Part shown: piece by piece, positions 36,773-45,341 of the stretch
How the letters are laid out: each line of letters starts with the position of its first letter
Position numbering within the stretch: the stretch's first letter is position 1
Translations under genes and position numbers: made by a program
Notes under the pieces: model-generated
What the model was told of the DNA's origin: nothing
The model's input: only the letters and a program-made list of their open reading frames with translations
The model's database searches: none
Source of the DNA: a virus
Strand: one strand, 5' to 3'
Virus record (IMG/VR): IMGVR_UViG_3300022848_000777
Coordinates: 62,001-126,000 of that record
DNA length: 64,000 nt

Positions 36773-37276
36773 ATGACAAACAAAGAAAGAGCATTAATGG
36801 TGGCAGAAGTAGCACACCGCAATCAAACCTATGATATATACCCATACACATATCATGTTAAACGAGTTGCAAATCGAGCTGAATCTTTAGGGTATGATGA
36901 GGCTATTGTGATTTCATGTATATTACATGACACATTAGAAGATACTGATCTTTCGTATAAAGATCTTAGAAAGGCATTTGGTGTGGAAGTGGCGGAGATT
37001 GTATATTGTGTTACTGATGAACTAGGCCGTAATCGTATTGAAAAGAAACAAAAGACATTTCCGAAAATAAAATCTAATTGGAAGGCCACAGTTGTTAAGA
37101 TATGTGATCGAATTGAAAATGTAACTCAATCACTGCAATATAATGAAGCAAAGCTTAAAATGTATAAAAGTGAGCATAAATATTTTGTTGAGGCAATATC
37201 CAATCCACATCACCCACAAGATGAGGTGGGTAAGGCTTGGGGAGTGTTAAATGATTTAATGAATACAAATAAATAA
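36773..37276 (+). CDS. HD-domain (p)ppGpp hydrolase-like protein (MESH1/SpoT type)
   Basis: 167 residues from ATG 36773. AHRNQTYDIYPYTYHV, CILHDTLEDTD, TDELGRNRIEK and KICDRIENV match the hydrolase half of RelA/SpoT proteins (His, HD, ED and later Asp metal ligands). It lacks synthetase and regulatory domains, as in small alarmone hydrolases. It may lower host ppGpp during infection. Own promoter upstream. Confidence 0.8.
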   Translation: MTNKERALMVAEVAHRNQTYDIYPYTYHVKRVANRAESLGYDEAIVISCILHDTLEDTDLSYKDLRKAFGVEVAEIVYCVTDELGRNRIEKKQKTFPKIKSNWKATVVKICDRIENVTQSLQYNEAKLKMYKSEHKYFVEAISNPHHPQDEVGKAWGVLNDLMNTNK

Positions 37277-37292
37277 TAAAAATAATAAAAAT

Positions 37293-37565
37293 ATGAAAAA
37301 GGTAGTATTGTTTGCAATGGTCGTAGCAATGACCGTATTGGGATCATCTTGTACGGAGAATACAAGAGCACGTTCATTTGGTGGAACTCAGGAAATTGAA
37401 CTAAAAGAAAATGAACGATTTGTGAATATAACTTGGAAAGATTCTGATTTGTGGGTGGTGACCGAAGACACTTTAACTGGTATTGGATATGCTAGAGAGA
37501 GATCAAGGTATGGTGTGTTAGAAGGCACGGTTATTATAAAAAGAAAAGGTACTACAGGCCTATAA
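37293..37565 (+). CDS. Small lipoprotein
   Basis: 90 residues. A signal peptide ends in the lipobox LGSSC (Cys 20), so the mature protein should be lipidated and membrane-anchored. The rest is beta-rich. Phage lipoproteins often block superinfection, but nothing here shows that directly. Confidence 0.7.
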   Translation: MKKVVLFAMVVAMTVLGSSCTENTRARSFGGTQEIELKENERFVNITWKDSDLWVVTEDTLTGIGYARERSRYGVLEGTVIIKRKGTTGL

Positions 37566-37583
37566 CTAAAATGATTGAAACTG

Positions 37584-37760
37584 ATGTTTAACGAAAACCC
37601 GTGGCACGAGCACCCCACTACGATACCATACCTAATAGATAGACAGTATGAAGTGATGTTAAAGGGTGGGGAAATTGAAGAAGACACCTTTACAGGATTT
37701 AATTGGTACAATTATGATTGGACTGATATAATCGCATGGCGATACTTAACAAATTCTTAA
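37584..37760 (+). CDS. Hypothetical small protein
   Basis: 58 residues from ATG 37584 (TTG 37575 is an alternative). Aromatic-rich C-terminus (FNWYNYDWTDIIAWRYL). Family unknown. Confidence 0.45.
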   Translation: MFNENPWHEHPTTIPYLIDRQYEVMLKGGEIEEDTFTGFNWYNYDWTDIIAWRYLTNS

Positions 37761-37762
37761 TA

Positions 37763-38005
37763 ATGATAATAATGAGAGGACTTATAATGGCATTTATCAT
37801 CACATTTTTTGAAATCATAATTGTAATTATGATCACCTTAATTATATTAATGATTATCTGTTTTGTGGAATGGAATACTGATTCAGTCGATTGGGTTATT
37901 AATTGGTTAACCGAACCGTGGGGTAGGGGTGCTAGAATTAGTATCTGTATTCTATTTGCATTTAATTGGTTTATCGGATTTGTCAGTGCAGCATTTGTGG
38001 ATTAA
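37763..38005 (+). CDS. Small membrane protein
   Basis: 80 residues from ATG 37763. A long hydrophobic segment (about residues 6-36) and a second near 58-76, with an acidic loop between. Possibly a holin-sized two-helix protein, but no lysis context is evident. Confidence 0.55.
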   Translation: MIIMRGLIMAFIITFFEIIIVIMITLIILMIICFVEWNTDSVDWVINWLTEPWGRGARISICILFAFNWFIGFVSAAFVD

Positions 38006-38030
38006 AATAATATTAACATAAATAAAAAAT

Positions 38031-38570
38031 ATGAATAAGTATAAGAAGTTTGTTAAGGAGTTATTTAATAGCTCAACTGAGTTGAGAAATAGTATTAATG
38101 ATAAATTTCCAGGGGAATTTTCATCTAATGGTTTGATATCAAATAAGTGGCATGAAATACTACACTCTGGTGGTGCATTGTTTTATTATAATGGTGATTC
38201 AACCAATTACGGTTTCAGATCTAATGGTGCTTGGACATCATACGTTGTTGATCTTGGTGATCGGGTAGAGGCTAATGTAGTTTCAACTGATATAGTATTA
38301 CCCAAACTAATAAAATTGGCAACTCGATTGGGGTATGTAGAGGGGGCTAACGTAGATCTATTTGAACTTACTGGTGATACACTGTTAAGAAATTGTCGCA
38401 TCACATCAAATGAAGTAAACTATGATGAAGATAAGGATATACTTGTGATTGGTGGTTCGACGGTTTACCGACAAGGTAGATGGATGCCAAAAATAATGAC
38501 AGATATTAGAATGTCAGAAATATCAGAGAAGTTTAAGGTTCCCGTTTTATCTATAAACATCATACCTTAG
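38031..38570 (+). CDS. Hypothetical protein
   Basis: 179 residues, mixed alpha/beta, not recognised. Starts 25 bp after the membrane protein and is followed 5 bp later by the next gene. Confidence 0.6.
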   Translation: MNKYKKFVKELFNSSTELRNSINDKFPGEFSSNGLISNKWHEILHSGGALFYYNGDSTNYGFRSNGAWTSYVVDLGDRVEANVVSTDIVLPKLIKLATRLGYVEGANVDLFELTGDTLLRNCRITSNEVNYDEDKDILVIGGSTVYRQGRWMPKIMTDIRMSEISEKFKVPVLSINIIP

Positions 38571-38575
38571 TAACA

Positions 38576-38962
38576 ATGAGAATATTAGCAAATTTAATTA
38601 TGTGCCCCGATGGAACCATACTCCAGTCACACCATCGGCATGATTTTAAATCACATATAGATGAAAATGGTCGATATAGTATGGTCGATGGTGGAATTGA
38701 TTATCTTAAACGTGGTGGTGAGTTTATTGAGATGTCGATACATGAAGGTGACCCTTTCATATTAATACGTAGGTATATTTGTAGAATAAATAAAGACAAA
38801 GACGGTCTAGGTATACCAGTACATACCCCACTTTTCCAAATGGATATTGAGTGGTTAAAAACCCTAGTCGATTGGTTAGAGAGAAATCAACCCGACAATC
38901 CTTATAGAGAATATTACATAAAGGAGATTGAATGGCGGGAAAATGAACCTACATCTAAATAA
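38576..38962 (+). CDS. Hypothetical protein
   Basis: 128 residues. NLIMCPDGTILQSHHRHDFKSH and MVDGGIDYLKRGG form a pattern I associate with uncharacterised phage proteins. No function inferred. Confidence 0.6.
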   Translation: MRILANLIMCPDGTILQSHHRHDFKSHIDENGRYSMVDGGIDYLKRGGEFIEMSIHEGDPFILIRRYICRINKDKDGLGIPVHTPLFQMDIEWLKTLVDWLERNQPDNPYREYYIKEIEWRENEPTSK

Positions 38963-38984
38963 AAATAACGAGCAATTTTAAATA

Positions 38985-39305
38985 ATGAAACGATTCAATA
39001 ACCTATTTGCCAACACATCTATTGTTAGGGAATACAAAGCTGAACCAAAGAGTTCATTATACACATCTATGTTAGAAAACTTTGTATACGGATTACTAGG
39101 TTCTATATTGGTGGTGTTTATATCACAGAAGCAAGATATGATGGTTCTGATTGGATATATGATGTATTATTTCTACGTTGGTAAGGTCATCAATCGACCG
39201 AAGTACGTAACATCACTTGGTAAGTTCATAGTATTTCCAATACCAACTACATTAGGAGCCTTCATAGGGTATAAATTAGCTTATTTACTAACAGATTTTA
39301 TATAA
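38985..39305 (+). CDS. Membrane protein, three segments
   Basis: 106 residues with hydrophobic stretches at about 32-46, 52-68 and 82-103. Shares its last base with the start of the next small gene. Function unknown. Confidence 0.6.
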   Translation: MKRFNNLFANTSIVREYKAEPKSSLYTSMLENFVYGLLGSILVVFISQKQDMMVLIGYMMYYFYVGKVINRPKYVTSLGKFIVFPIPTTLGAFIGYKLAYLLTDFI

Positions 39306-39472
39306 TGAAAAAGATAATAATTTACGAATATCAGTTAAAACTAATTGAACATGCATTAAGAATGACATCTAATATTCATAAGAGTTCGGATGGGATTACA
39401 TCATTTGATAGGGTAGTACGAAACGCATGGGGATTTTCCCAAAATGCATTGGCAGAATCGGATACGGAATAA
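39305..39472 (+). CDS. Hypothetical small protein
   Basis: 55 residues from ATG 39305, overlapping the membrane-protein stop by 1 bp. Helical N-terminus, Ser-rich C-terminus. Not recognised. Confidence 0.5.
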   Translation: MKKIIIYEYQLKLIEHALRMTSNIHKSSDGITSFDRVVRNAWGFSQNALAESDTE

Positions 39473-39509
39473 GTAAGATTCATCTAAATTTAACAATTCC
39501 TTAACATTA

Positions 39510-39544
39510 AAAGATTGATATATCAGTCTTTTTTCTTATATTGT
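39510..39544 (+). promoter_or_regulatory. Superimposed hairpin terminator and promoter
   Basis: Hairpin AAGATTGATA/TATCAGTCTT plus T run covers 39511-39534. ATTG 39514-39517, 19-bp spacer, TATATTGT 39537-39544. Preceded by TTAACAATTCCTTAACAT. The transcript start is only a few bases before ATG 39548. Confidence 0.65.
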
Positions 39545-39547
39545 AGT

Positions 39548-39880
39548 ATGGATTTAATAACAAAAACTCAGTATGATTACTTATATAAACTAGCAACAAA
39601 AGGCAAACGTAGGCGGAATCGGTATTATTTGAATGTGCTTTCAAAAGTTAATCCTCAATCCATTATGTTTGAAATAACGGATGTAGATGCTCATATAACG
39701 GATGCAGATGCTCATATACGTGATACTGGAATCAATGTAGTATTCGAATCGGATGTGTGTATTAATTCAAGGTGGCTTTTCAGATTAACTGACGTTGGAA
39801 AACGAACTTTGCCATTAGAATGTCGAAATGCACTTCGTGAAGTATTTGATAGTGAAGAACATAACAGATGTGGATTTTAA
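39548..39880 (+). CDS. QWDF-family small protein, member 1
   Basis: 110 residues from ATG 39548. Starts ITKTQYDYLYKLA (family TxxQ[WY][DE][FY]) and ends LPLECRNALREVFD (family LRxxW[DN]). A 21-bp tandem duplication encodes ITD(V/A)DAH twice near residue 45. First of about eight tandem paralogues. Confidence 0.65.
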   Translation: MDLITKTQYDYLYKLATKGKRRRNRYYLNVLSKVNPQSIMFEITDVDAHITDADAHIRDTGINVVFESDVCINSRWLFRLTDVGKRTLPLECRNALREVFDSEEHNRCGF

Positions 39881-39904
39881 ATTTACTTTAAATAAGGAAA
39901 TATA

Positions 39905-40306
39905 ATGACATTACTTTGGCTTGATGATATGAGAAACCCATTCATTGATAACTGGTTGCGAGATTACGCACCACGATTTATTGATGAAGAAGTGATTTGG
40001 GTTAGGAGTTACTTAGAATTCACCGATTGGATCAATACTAATGGATTGCCTGATATGATATGTTTTGATCACGATTTAGGTGAGGACGTTGCTAGAGATA
40101 AAGTATCCAATGGACTGAGTAAACGACAAGCTAGGATTCAAAAACGTGAAACAATTAGTGGATTTGAGTGTGCCAAATGGTTAGTTGATTATTGTATTGA
40201 TAATAATGATGAATTACCACAATGGTCTGTGCAAAGTGCAAACCCCGTAGGAAGGGATAATATAAATGGGTTGCTTAACAATTACCGTAACCATTGTAGT
40301 GAATGA
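39905..40306 (+). CDS. cREC (cyclic-phosphate processing receiver-like) protein
   Basis: 133 residues. LLWLDDMRNPF, then GLPDMICFDHDLGED, SGFECAKWLVDYC and VQSANPVGRDNI follow the cREC pattern described in RNA-repair gene clusters (receiver-like fold with conserved LDDxRxP and DHDLG). Predicted to act on RNA terminal or cyclic phosphates. Fits with RtcB, RNA ligase and 2H phosphoesterase in this phage. The biochemical role is a family prediction. Confidence 0.7.
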   Translation: MTLLWLDDMRNPFIDNWLRDYAPRFIDEEVIWVRSYLEFTDWINTNGLPDMICFDHDLGEDVARDKVSNGLSKRQARIQKRETISGFECAKWLVDYCIDNNDELPQWSVQSANPVGRDNINGLLNNYRNHCSE

Positions 40307-40312
40307 TACGAT

Positions 40313-40624
40313 ATGATAAACCATAGCAAAAATATACTCTTAGATAATACACAGTGGGAATTTCTATATGGTCTAGTAGAACATAGCGGGCCCACTTATG
40401 TAAAAGATCTCACAGGTAATTCTTCAATTAAATTTAATTATCACGGTTTTGGTGTAGATAGTATCATAAAACCTTATATATGGATGTATGTGTACAAGCA
40501 CGGTCAGTCATATCAGTATAAAATTAAACAAAACCATGCCCAACGCCATATAAATGGATCTCAAATCCCACTTTTACTTAAATACACATTAAGAAGTCTA
40601 TGGAACAAAAAACATTTAAATTAA
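40313..40624 (+). CDS. QWDF-family small protein, member 2
   Basis: 103 residues. LLDNTQWEFLYGLV at the start and IPLLLKYTLRSLWNKKH at the end match the family. The middle is divergent. Starts 6 bp after the cREC gene. Confidence 0.65.
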   Translation: MINHSKNILLDNTQWEFLYGLVEHSGPTYVKDLTGNSSIKFNYHGFGVDSIIKPYIWMYVYKHGQSYQYKIKQNHAQRHINGSQIPLLLKYTLRSLWNKKHLN

Positions 40625-40664
40625 CTGAGGAACAATTTCTAAATAAGGTATAATAATTACAGAT

Positions 40665-40931
40665 ATGCTCACACAAATCCAATGGGATTATATGGAAAGT
40701 TTAAGTAAATCAGATGGTCGAAGTCATGCTTATATATTATCAAATAATAAACGTGTCTATTTAATACAATCCACTAATGAACCCCATCGATTAACGTTTT
40801 ATATTGATCAAGGAGCCGTAACTGGACCATCATACTCAGTTGTAAGTAGATCGGTGAATCACCACGCCCTCACACGGGAAGTTAGAGAAATAATGCATGA
40901 AATTTGGGAACTTAACAATAAAGATGAATAA
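40665..40931 (+). CDS. QWDF-family small protein, member 3
   Basis: 88 residues. MLTQIQWDYMESLSKSDG start and LTREVREIMHEIWELNN end. Overlaps member 4 by 8 bp. Confidence 0.65.
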   Translation: MLTQIQWDYMESLSKSDGRSHAYILSNNKRVYLIQSTNEPHRLTFYIDQGAVTGPSYSVVSRSVNHHALTREVREIMHEIWELNNKDE

Positions 40932-41217
40932 TTCAACATTATTAACAAAAAAACAATATGATTGGATGTCTCAGATGTCTAAAGTGTATAATGTAGAACC
41001 ACCACTTATCCAATTCAGCTCTTTCAAATTGGGTATATTTACTGGATTATCGGGTCGTATTTACGTTAGAATCGAAAAAGCTGATCATCAGATGTTGTTA
41101 TATTCATTCGAAGAAGATCAAATTGGAGACCGTAGAATGCCACCAATCGTGAAATCGTGTTTAAATGAATATTGGACTCGTTGGAAATTTAAATTAAAAT
41201 TAAAACAAATATTATGA
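40924..41217 (+). CDS. QWDF-family small protein, member 4
   Basis: 97 residues from ATG 40924. LLTKKQYDWMSQMSK start and MPPIVKSCLNEYWTRWK end. Overlaps the next gene by 4 bp. Confidence 0.65.
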   Translation: MNNSTLLTKKQYDWMSQMSKVYNVEPPLIQFSSFKLGIFTGLSGRIYVRIEKADHQMLLYSFEEDQIGDRRMPPIVKSCLNEYWTRWKFKLKLKQIL

Positions 41218-41555
41218 AAATTGTAACAACAGATTACCCCTGTGGAATCAACACAGATGGTCAGAATTTTTATGTAGAGACTGAAATGGTTCGGGATTTA
41301 GATGGTGGCTTTAATGCATGGAAGATGAGGAAAGAACGATTTATAGATGCAAATGAAACTGTAGACGGAATTATATTGTATGATATTACACCTATTACGA
41401 TAGATCATTACAATTACAATACGGGTCTTCAAATTAGATATGCGTACAGTGTAGTTGATGTTAAAGATAAAGTGGTAACGGAAACAATTACAGAAACAAC
41501 GACCGTGACTGAAATCACATATGAATCTAAACCTTCAATAGTGAGCCTCAGATAA
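41214..41555 (+). CDS. Hypothetical protein
   Basis: 113 residues, beta-rich, with a Thr/Glu-rich stretch (TETITETTTVTEIT) near the C-terminus. Not a QWDF-family member. No known family. Confidence 0.55.
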   Translation: MKIVTTDYPCGINTDGQNFYVETEMVRDLDGGFNAWKMRKERFIDANETVDGIILYDITPITIDHYNYNTGLQIRYAYSVVDVKDKVVTETITETTTVTEITYESKPSIVSLR

Positions 41556-41584
41556 AAACTAAGGTAAATAATCCAATCAAACCT

Positions 41585-41725
41585 GTGTGGGATGAAGATG
41601 AAGTATATACATTATGCTTAAAGTCATATCTACGGGGTCTTTCAGATGCATCATCACATTTCTTTAAAGAAACATTTAGTAAACTTATAGAAGTTCTTAT
41701 GTCGAAGAAGTTAACAAAATCTTAA
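41585..41725 (+). CDS. Possible small CDS without ATG start
   Basis: In this frame codons from GTG 41585 to TAA 41723 read as a plausible acidic then basic 46-residue protein (VWDEDEVYTLCLKSYL...), but no ATG is available except near the end. It may be a remnant whose start was lost. It ends at the TTAACAT element of the next promoter. Confidence 0.3.
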   Translation: MWDEDEVYTLCLKSYLRGLSDASSHFFKETFSKLIEVLMSKKLTKS

Positions 41726-41734
41726 CATAGGAGA

Positions 41735-41766
41735 TTTGGATACCTCATTTAAGTTCCGTACATTGC
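41735..41766 (+). promoter_or_regulatory. Bacteroidota-type promoter (type 2 leader)
   Basis: TTTG 41735-41738, 20-bp spacer, TACATTGC 41759-41766. The leader has the TAATGATTAATAA element seen also at 22900 and 56099. Confidence 0.7.
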
Positions 41767-41802
41767 CTCTGTAATGATTAATAATCATCTAATAATAAAG
41801 AT

Positions 41803-42108
41803 ATGGTATTAAATGATATGGTGAATACGATTTTAACAAAACGACAATGGGATTTTATAAAATGGGCCGCTGATAACGATCACAATCAATTCTATAGTGG
41901 TGATTTCAGAGTAGAACTGAAAAACACACCCATCTTTCTACCAACCGAAGTCATAGAAATTAGATTAATATCTGGTTCTGGAGAAAAAGAACGTAGTTAT
42001 ACCTTTTACGCTCGTGATACAGAGTATATCGATTCTCTCATTAGATCTGACATGATATTCGCACTAAAAAGAATGTGGAATTATCATCGAAGAAATGGAA
42101 ACATATAA
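41803..42108 (+). CDS. QWDF-family small protein, member 5
   Basis: 101 residues. ILTKRQWDFIKWAADND start, central VIEIRLISGSGEKERSYTF, and IRSDMIFALKRMWNYHR end. Together with members 6 and 7 it defines the family best. Confidence 0.75.
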   Translation: MVLNDMVNTILTKRQWDFIKWAADNDHNQFYSGDFRVELKNTPIFLPTEVIEIRLISGSGEKERSYTFYARDTEYIDSLIRSDMIFALKRMWNYHRRNGNI

Positions 42109-42119
42109 TTAATTATATA

Positions 42120-42416
42120 ATGACGGTAATGCCTGATTTAACAAAACGACAGTGGGATTTTATAAATAGCAACCACCCAATGTGCTTGCCACCTTACTTT
42201 GGCCGTGATTTCGATTTGATCTCCAAGATTAAATATTTATCACCCTTAAACATAAGGGTTATAGAACTTGAATTAAGAATTGGCACGGGGGAATATGAAT
42301 CTAGTAGAACACTCATTACTGCCGATCCAGTAGATGGAACCACTCATATTCCAGATAATTTCAAAACAGCACTAAGAGAAATGTGGGATTTTCACAACCT
42401 ATATGGTAACATATAA
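42120..42416 (+). CDS. QWDF-family small protein, member 6
   Basis: 98 residues from ATG 42120 (ATG 42129 also possible). DLTKRQWDFINSNH start, VIELELRIGTGEYESSRTL centre, IPDNFKTALREMWDFHN end. Shares the GTTHIPD segment with member 7. Confidence 0.75.
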   Translation: MTVMPDLTKRQWDFINSNHPMCLPPYFGRDFDLISKIKYLSPLNIRVIELELRIGTGEYESSRTLITADPVDGTTHIPDNFKTALREMWDFHNLYGNI

Positions 42417-42423
42417 TAATTTT

Positions 42424-42732
42424 ATGAGCATGGTAATGAGTACTCCTTTAACAAAACGACAGTGGGATTTTATAAAGAACTATCATAAAGCGACACATAA
42501 TAGTGGTGTTTACTATGGTGTTGAGTTCACTCTAATCTTTAGGATTTCACATACACCAACCAATTATAGCTATATGGTGGAAGTTGAATTAATAACTGAT
42601 GGTAATGGTAGTAAATTCAGTAAAAGACTGAGTTTTTGCGATCCCACTCAAGGAACCACTCATATTCCAGATGATATGAAATCCGCCCTAAGAAAAATGT
42701 GGGATTATCTTAACCCAATTTTCGATAAATAA
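42424..42732 (+). CDS. QWDF-family small protein, member 7
   Basis: 102 residues from ATG 42424 (42430 and 42436 are alternatives). PLTKRQWDFIKNYHK start, MVEVELITDGNGSKFSKRL centre, IPDDMKSALRKMWDYLN end. Closest to member 6, so probably a recent duplication. Confidence 0.75.
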   Translation: MSMVMSTPLTKRQWDFIKNYHKATHNSGVYYGVEFTLIFRISHTPTNYSYMVEVELITDGNGSKFSKRLSFCDPTQGTTHIPDDMKSALRKMWDYLNPIFDK

Positions 42733-42742
42733 TAGTTTTCTT

Positions 42743-43036
42743 ATGAATGATAGAGCAACAGCTGAATATTTAACCTCAACACAGTGGGATTTCTTAGAGA
42801 TGTTGATGAAGAGTGGTTGGAATTTCCTTCCTCTAAATGGTAATGAATATATTAAAATAGAATGGGTCGATTTCCCCCCAACTGAAATGATGTTAGATAT
42901 TATTTTATTAATTGATGGTGTAGTTAAATATCAATGGAGAATAGGCCGATATTTGGCCAATTCTAATCAATATCTGGAGCATAATTTGAGAATGACACTT
43001 AGAGACTTATGGGATGAAGTTAATGGTAATAAATAA
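42743..43036 (+). CDS. QWDF-family small protein, member 8
   Basis: 97 residues. YLTSTQWDFLEMLMKSG start, MMLDIILLIDGVVKYQWRI centre, LEHNLRMTLRDLWDEVN end. Last of the tandem array. Confidence 0.7.
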   Translation: MNDRATAEYLTSTQWDFLEMLMKSGWNFLPLNGNEYIKIEWVDFPPTEMMLDIILLIDGVVKYQWRIGRYLANSNQYLEHNLRMTLRDLWDEVNGNK

Positions 43037-43053
43037 ATGAAAACAAAGTTAAA

Positions 43054-43296
43054 ATGGAAATAATAGCAGAATTAATGGGAATTGGTATTGGGGCAATTTT
43101 AGTTGGGGTGGTATTTCTAATATTCATCCCATATCGAGTGGGTGAATTTTTAGTATATAATTATATTGGTAAACCGCATGGTGCAAGCGATAATATGAAG
43201 TGGATATATAAATACTTAATAGGATTGGTCGCGGTTGTGATTTTAACATCAGTTTGTTTGGGTGTTGGGTATGGATTAATAGAATTAATAAAATGA
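43054..43296 (+). CDS. Small membrane protein, two segments
   Basis: 80 residues. Hydrophobic helices at about 8-28 and 53-77; a YxxxxxGKPHG loop between. Overlaps the next gene by 4 bp. Confidence 0.6.
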   Translation: MEIIAELMGIGIGAILVGVVFLIFIPYRVGEFLVYNYIGKPHGASDNMKWIYKYLIGLVAVVILTSVCLGVGYGLIELIK

Positions 43297-43586
43297 GCGG
43301 ATTAAAAGAAAAAATAGAAAGGCACCTTGAGTGGGCAAATAAAAGGCTTAAACTTCAAGGAAAAGAGTTAGATGAAACTCAGATTGAGATATTGCAGTTT
43401 GCTATAGTAAGTGGGTTCACATGCTTAACAGATAAGCAATTCAGTGAGGATATTGAAGAAGCAATTCGAGATGGTGAGATGGTTTCTTACGGGCCCGAAG
43501 GGGCCTACGACTATTTTAGTCAAGAAATTGCATTGGATAATGTTATGGGAGCGATCAATGATCGGTTAAGTGGTACAAATGAATAA
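43293..43586 (+). CDS. Hypothetical small protein
   Basis: 97 residues from ATG 43293 (ATGA overlap). Helical and charged, with YGPEGAYDYFSQEIALD near the C-terminus. Family unknown. Confidence 0.55.
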   Translation: MSGLKEKIERHLEWANKRLKLQGKELDETQIEILQFAIVSGFTCLTDKQFSEDIEEAIRDGEMVSYGPEGAYDYFSQEIALDNVMGAINDRLSGTNE

Positions 43587-43604
43587 ATTTAAAAAGAGTC
43601 AGAA

Positions 43605-43814
43605 ATGAAAAAGTATTATTTCATAAATTATGCAATTGATATACCAGGTCAACGTATTTACTATGGTAGGGATTTGGTAGATCAAACCCCATTCCAATAT
43701 GCGATGCATTATACAGAGCTCAATGGTCTTTCTAAAAAAAGAATCATCCTATCCTCTTATGAGATAGAACCTAGTGAATATAGAATGTATAAAGAATTAA
43801 TAAACGATGAGTAA
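43605..43814 (+). CDS. Hypothetical small protein
   Basis: 69 residues, Tyr-rich, overlapped at its end by the next start. Not recognised. Confidence 0.5.
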   Translation: MKKYYFINYAIDIPGQRIYYGRDLVDQTPFQYAMHYTELNGLSKKRIILSSYEIEPSEYRMYKELINDE

Positions 43815-43986
43815 AATGGAGAAAGTAATAGAACTTAAAGAGACCCATCTAAGACGAATTAGAACAGTTAACAAAATGATAGATAACCCATTGACTCCAA
43901 AAGAACGTAGAGATAGATTGGAAGCAAAACTACACACTTACAAATGCTTTATAGTAGAACTAGAGGATATATGTGGGGATCAATAA
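43807..43986 (+). CDS. Hypothetical small basic protein
   Basis: 59 residues from ATG 43807 (ATG 43816 possible). Helical, Arg/Lys-rich, single Cys near each end of the last helix. Not recognised. Confidence 0.5.
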   Translation: MSKMEKVIELKETHLRRIRTVNKMIDNPLTPKERRDRLEAKLHTYKCFIVELEDICGDQ

Positions 43987-44019
43987 GAAGATTCCTTAAC
44001 ATAACCTTAACATTGAAAA

Positions 44020-44095
44020 TTAGGCTTAGTGTACTCAATTTCGTATTTTTGTCTTGTTGGGTTGATAACGAAGTCAGCTCGTTAATTTAAGAATT
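44020..44095 (+). promoter_or_regulatory. Promoter plus structured leader
   Basis: TTAG 44020-44023, 20-bp spacer, TATTTTTG 44044-44051. The leader begins TTGTTGGGTTGATAACGAAG, a variant of the conserved GTTGGGTTG leader with different stem bases. Confidence 0.7.
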
Positions 44096-44302
44096 ATGAT
44101 AGTAGATCAAAAGCAAAGTGCCATTAAAGAAATTAGAAGTAAATCAATTCAGACGGAGGCGGTTGTAGAATCTATACATCCTGAACGTTATACTCATGAA
44201 GATGAGGAACTAAACGAAATATACGATGATGTCATCATATACGATGACTTTCCTGAACTCTACGAAGATGATGGGTATCTAGGATTGGATACCGATTACT
44301 AA
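44096..44302 (+). CDS. Hypothetical acidic protein
   Basis: 68 residues, very acidic in the second half (DDVIIYDDFPELYEDDGY). Such acidic phage proteins can mimic DNA, but no family is recognised. Confidence 0.5.
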   Translation: MIVDQKQSAIKEIRSKSIQTEAVVESIHPERYTHEDEELNEIYDDVIIYDDFPELYEDDGYLGLDTDY

Positions 44303-44328
44303 TATTAGTAACCCAATAAAAAGAAATT

Positions 44329-44841
44329 ATGAAAGCTAATAAAATAAAAAAAGACGTAAACTCATTTCGATTGAAAGCAATCAATGTGGCTTGTGCTACT
44401 TCGGGATATCAACCATCGTGTGTTGAATATGTATCACTCGATGAAGATGGTATTCGTGTGGTTTTCGACAACCCATTTGGTTTTGGTGATGATGACTACG
44501 ATACAGATACTATCGGTGTTTTATATGAAGATTTAGATAGAGATATCTTCGAACTTATTATAGAACGTATCAAAAATGAGGAAGAAACAAAAGAGCTTGC
44601 TAAAGAAGCAGAAGTGAGTACAAAGATGAATACTAAAGAGAATGAAATAATGCTTCTTAAAGAAGATTTAGAATGTGTTCATATGTACTTAGATGATATG
44701 GACACACCGAGGAAGGATGTTAATGGTAATGTGTATAGTATCGTTGGTAGAATTGAATGTAATAGGAGTGAGCAAATATCAAAAGATAATTTTATAAAGG
44801 CGGTACATACCCTAGGTTTATTTTCATATAAAACGAAATGA
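44329..44841 (+). CDS. Hypothetical protein
   Basis: 170 residues. Acidic N-terminal domain, then a coiled-coil-like stretch (about 85-120) and a mixed C-terminal part. Not recognised. Confidence 0.55.
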   Translation: MKANKIKKDVNSFRLKAINVACATSGYQPSCVEYVSLDEDGIRVVFDNPFGFGDDDYDTDTIGVLYEDLDRDIFELIIERIKNEEETKELAKEAEVSTKMNTKENEIMLLKEDLECVHMYLDDMDTPRKDVNGNVYSIVGRIECNRSEQISKDNFIKAVHTLGLFSYKTK

Positions 44842-44842
44842 T

Positions 44843-45103
44843 ATGACACCATTAGAAAAAGCAAAAGAGCTAATAGAGCACTATAAGCAGATACATGATA
44901 CTGATTATGAAATGGAAGCTTATGGAATGATCCCTTTAATGAAGAAACATGAACTTAGTGAATGTGCTAATATATGTGTGGATATGATAATAAAGACATT
45001 AAATGGGCCACAGTTCCAATATAAAGTGAAATCCGAGATAGATTATTGGAATGAGGTGAAGGTGGAGATATCAACTTTTGAAGACCGTTTTACATCATTG
45101 TGA
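44843..45103 (+). CDS. Hypothetical small phage protein
   Basis: 86 residues. TPLEKAKELIEHYKQ...ALECANI-like CANICVDMIIKTL and YWNEVKVEI give the pattern of a very common uncharacterised family in Bacteroidota phages. Overlaps the next gene by 4 bp. Confidence 0.6.
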   Translation: MTPLEKAKELIEHYKQIHDTDYEMEAYGMIPLMKKHELSECANICVDMIIKTLNGPQFQYKVKSEIDYWNEVKVEISTFEDRFTSL

Positions 45104-45309
45104 AATTGCAGGGAATGATAAAAAGAATAAATTGTAAACACAATGACAATGGGGCTTGGTGTACTAACATCAATGTTAAACGATCATTATTTGGTATTGG
45201 AGCAAGATGTTGTTCAGAGTATAATGATAAAGAATGTAATCTAAAGGAGTTAAGAGCAAAGAAAGGAAACCCACCACCAAGACCGACATCAATTAAAATA
45301 GATAAATAA
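45100..45309 (+). CDS. Cys-rich (zinc-binding?) small phage protein
   Basis: 69 residues. CKHNDNGAWCTNINVKRSLF and GARCCSEYNDKEC supply a Cys/His set that could bind zinc. The pattern recurs in Bacteroidota phages. Function unknown. Confidence 0.6.
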   Translation: MKLQGMIKRINCKHNDNGAWCTNINVKRSLFGIGARCCSEYNDKECNLKELRAKKGNPPPRPTSIKIDK

Positions 45310-45341
45310 AAGAATAAAAACTAACATAAAAACAAAGACAA

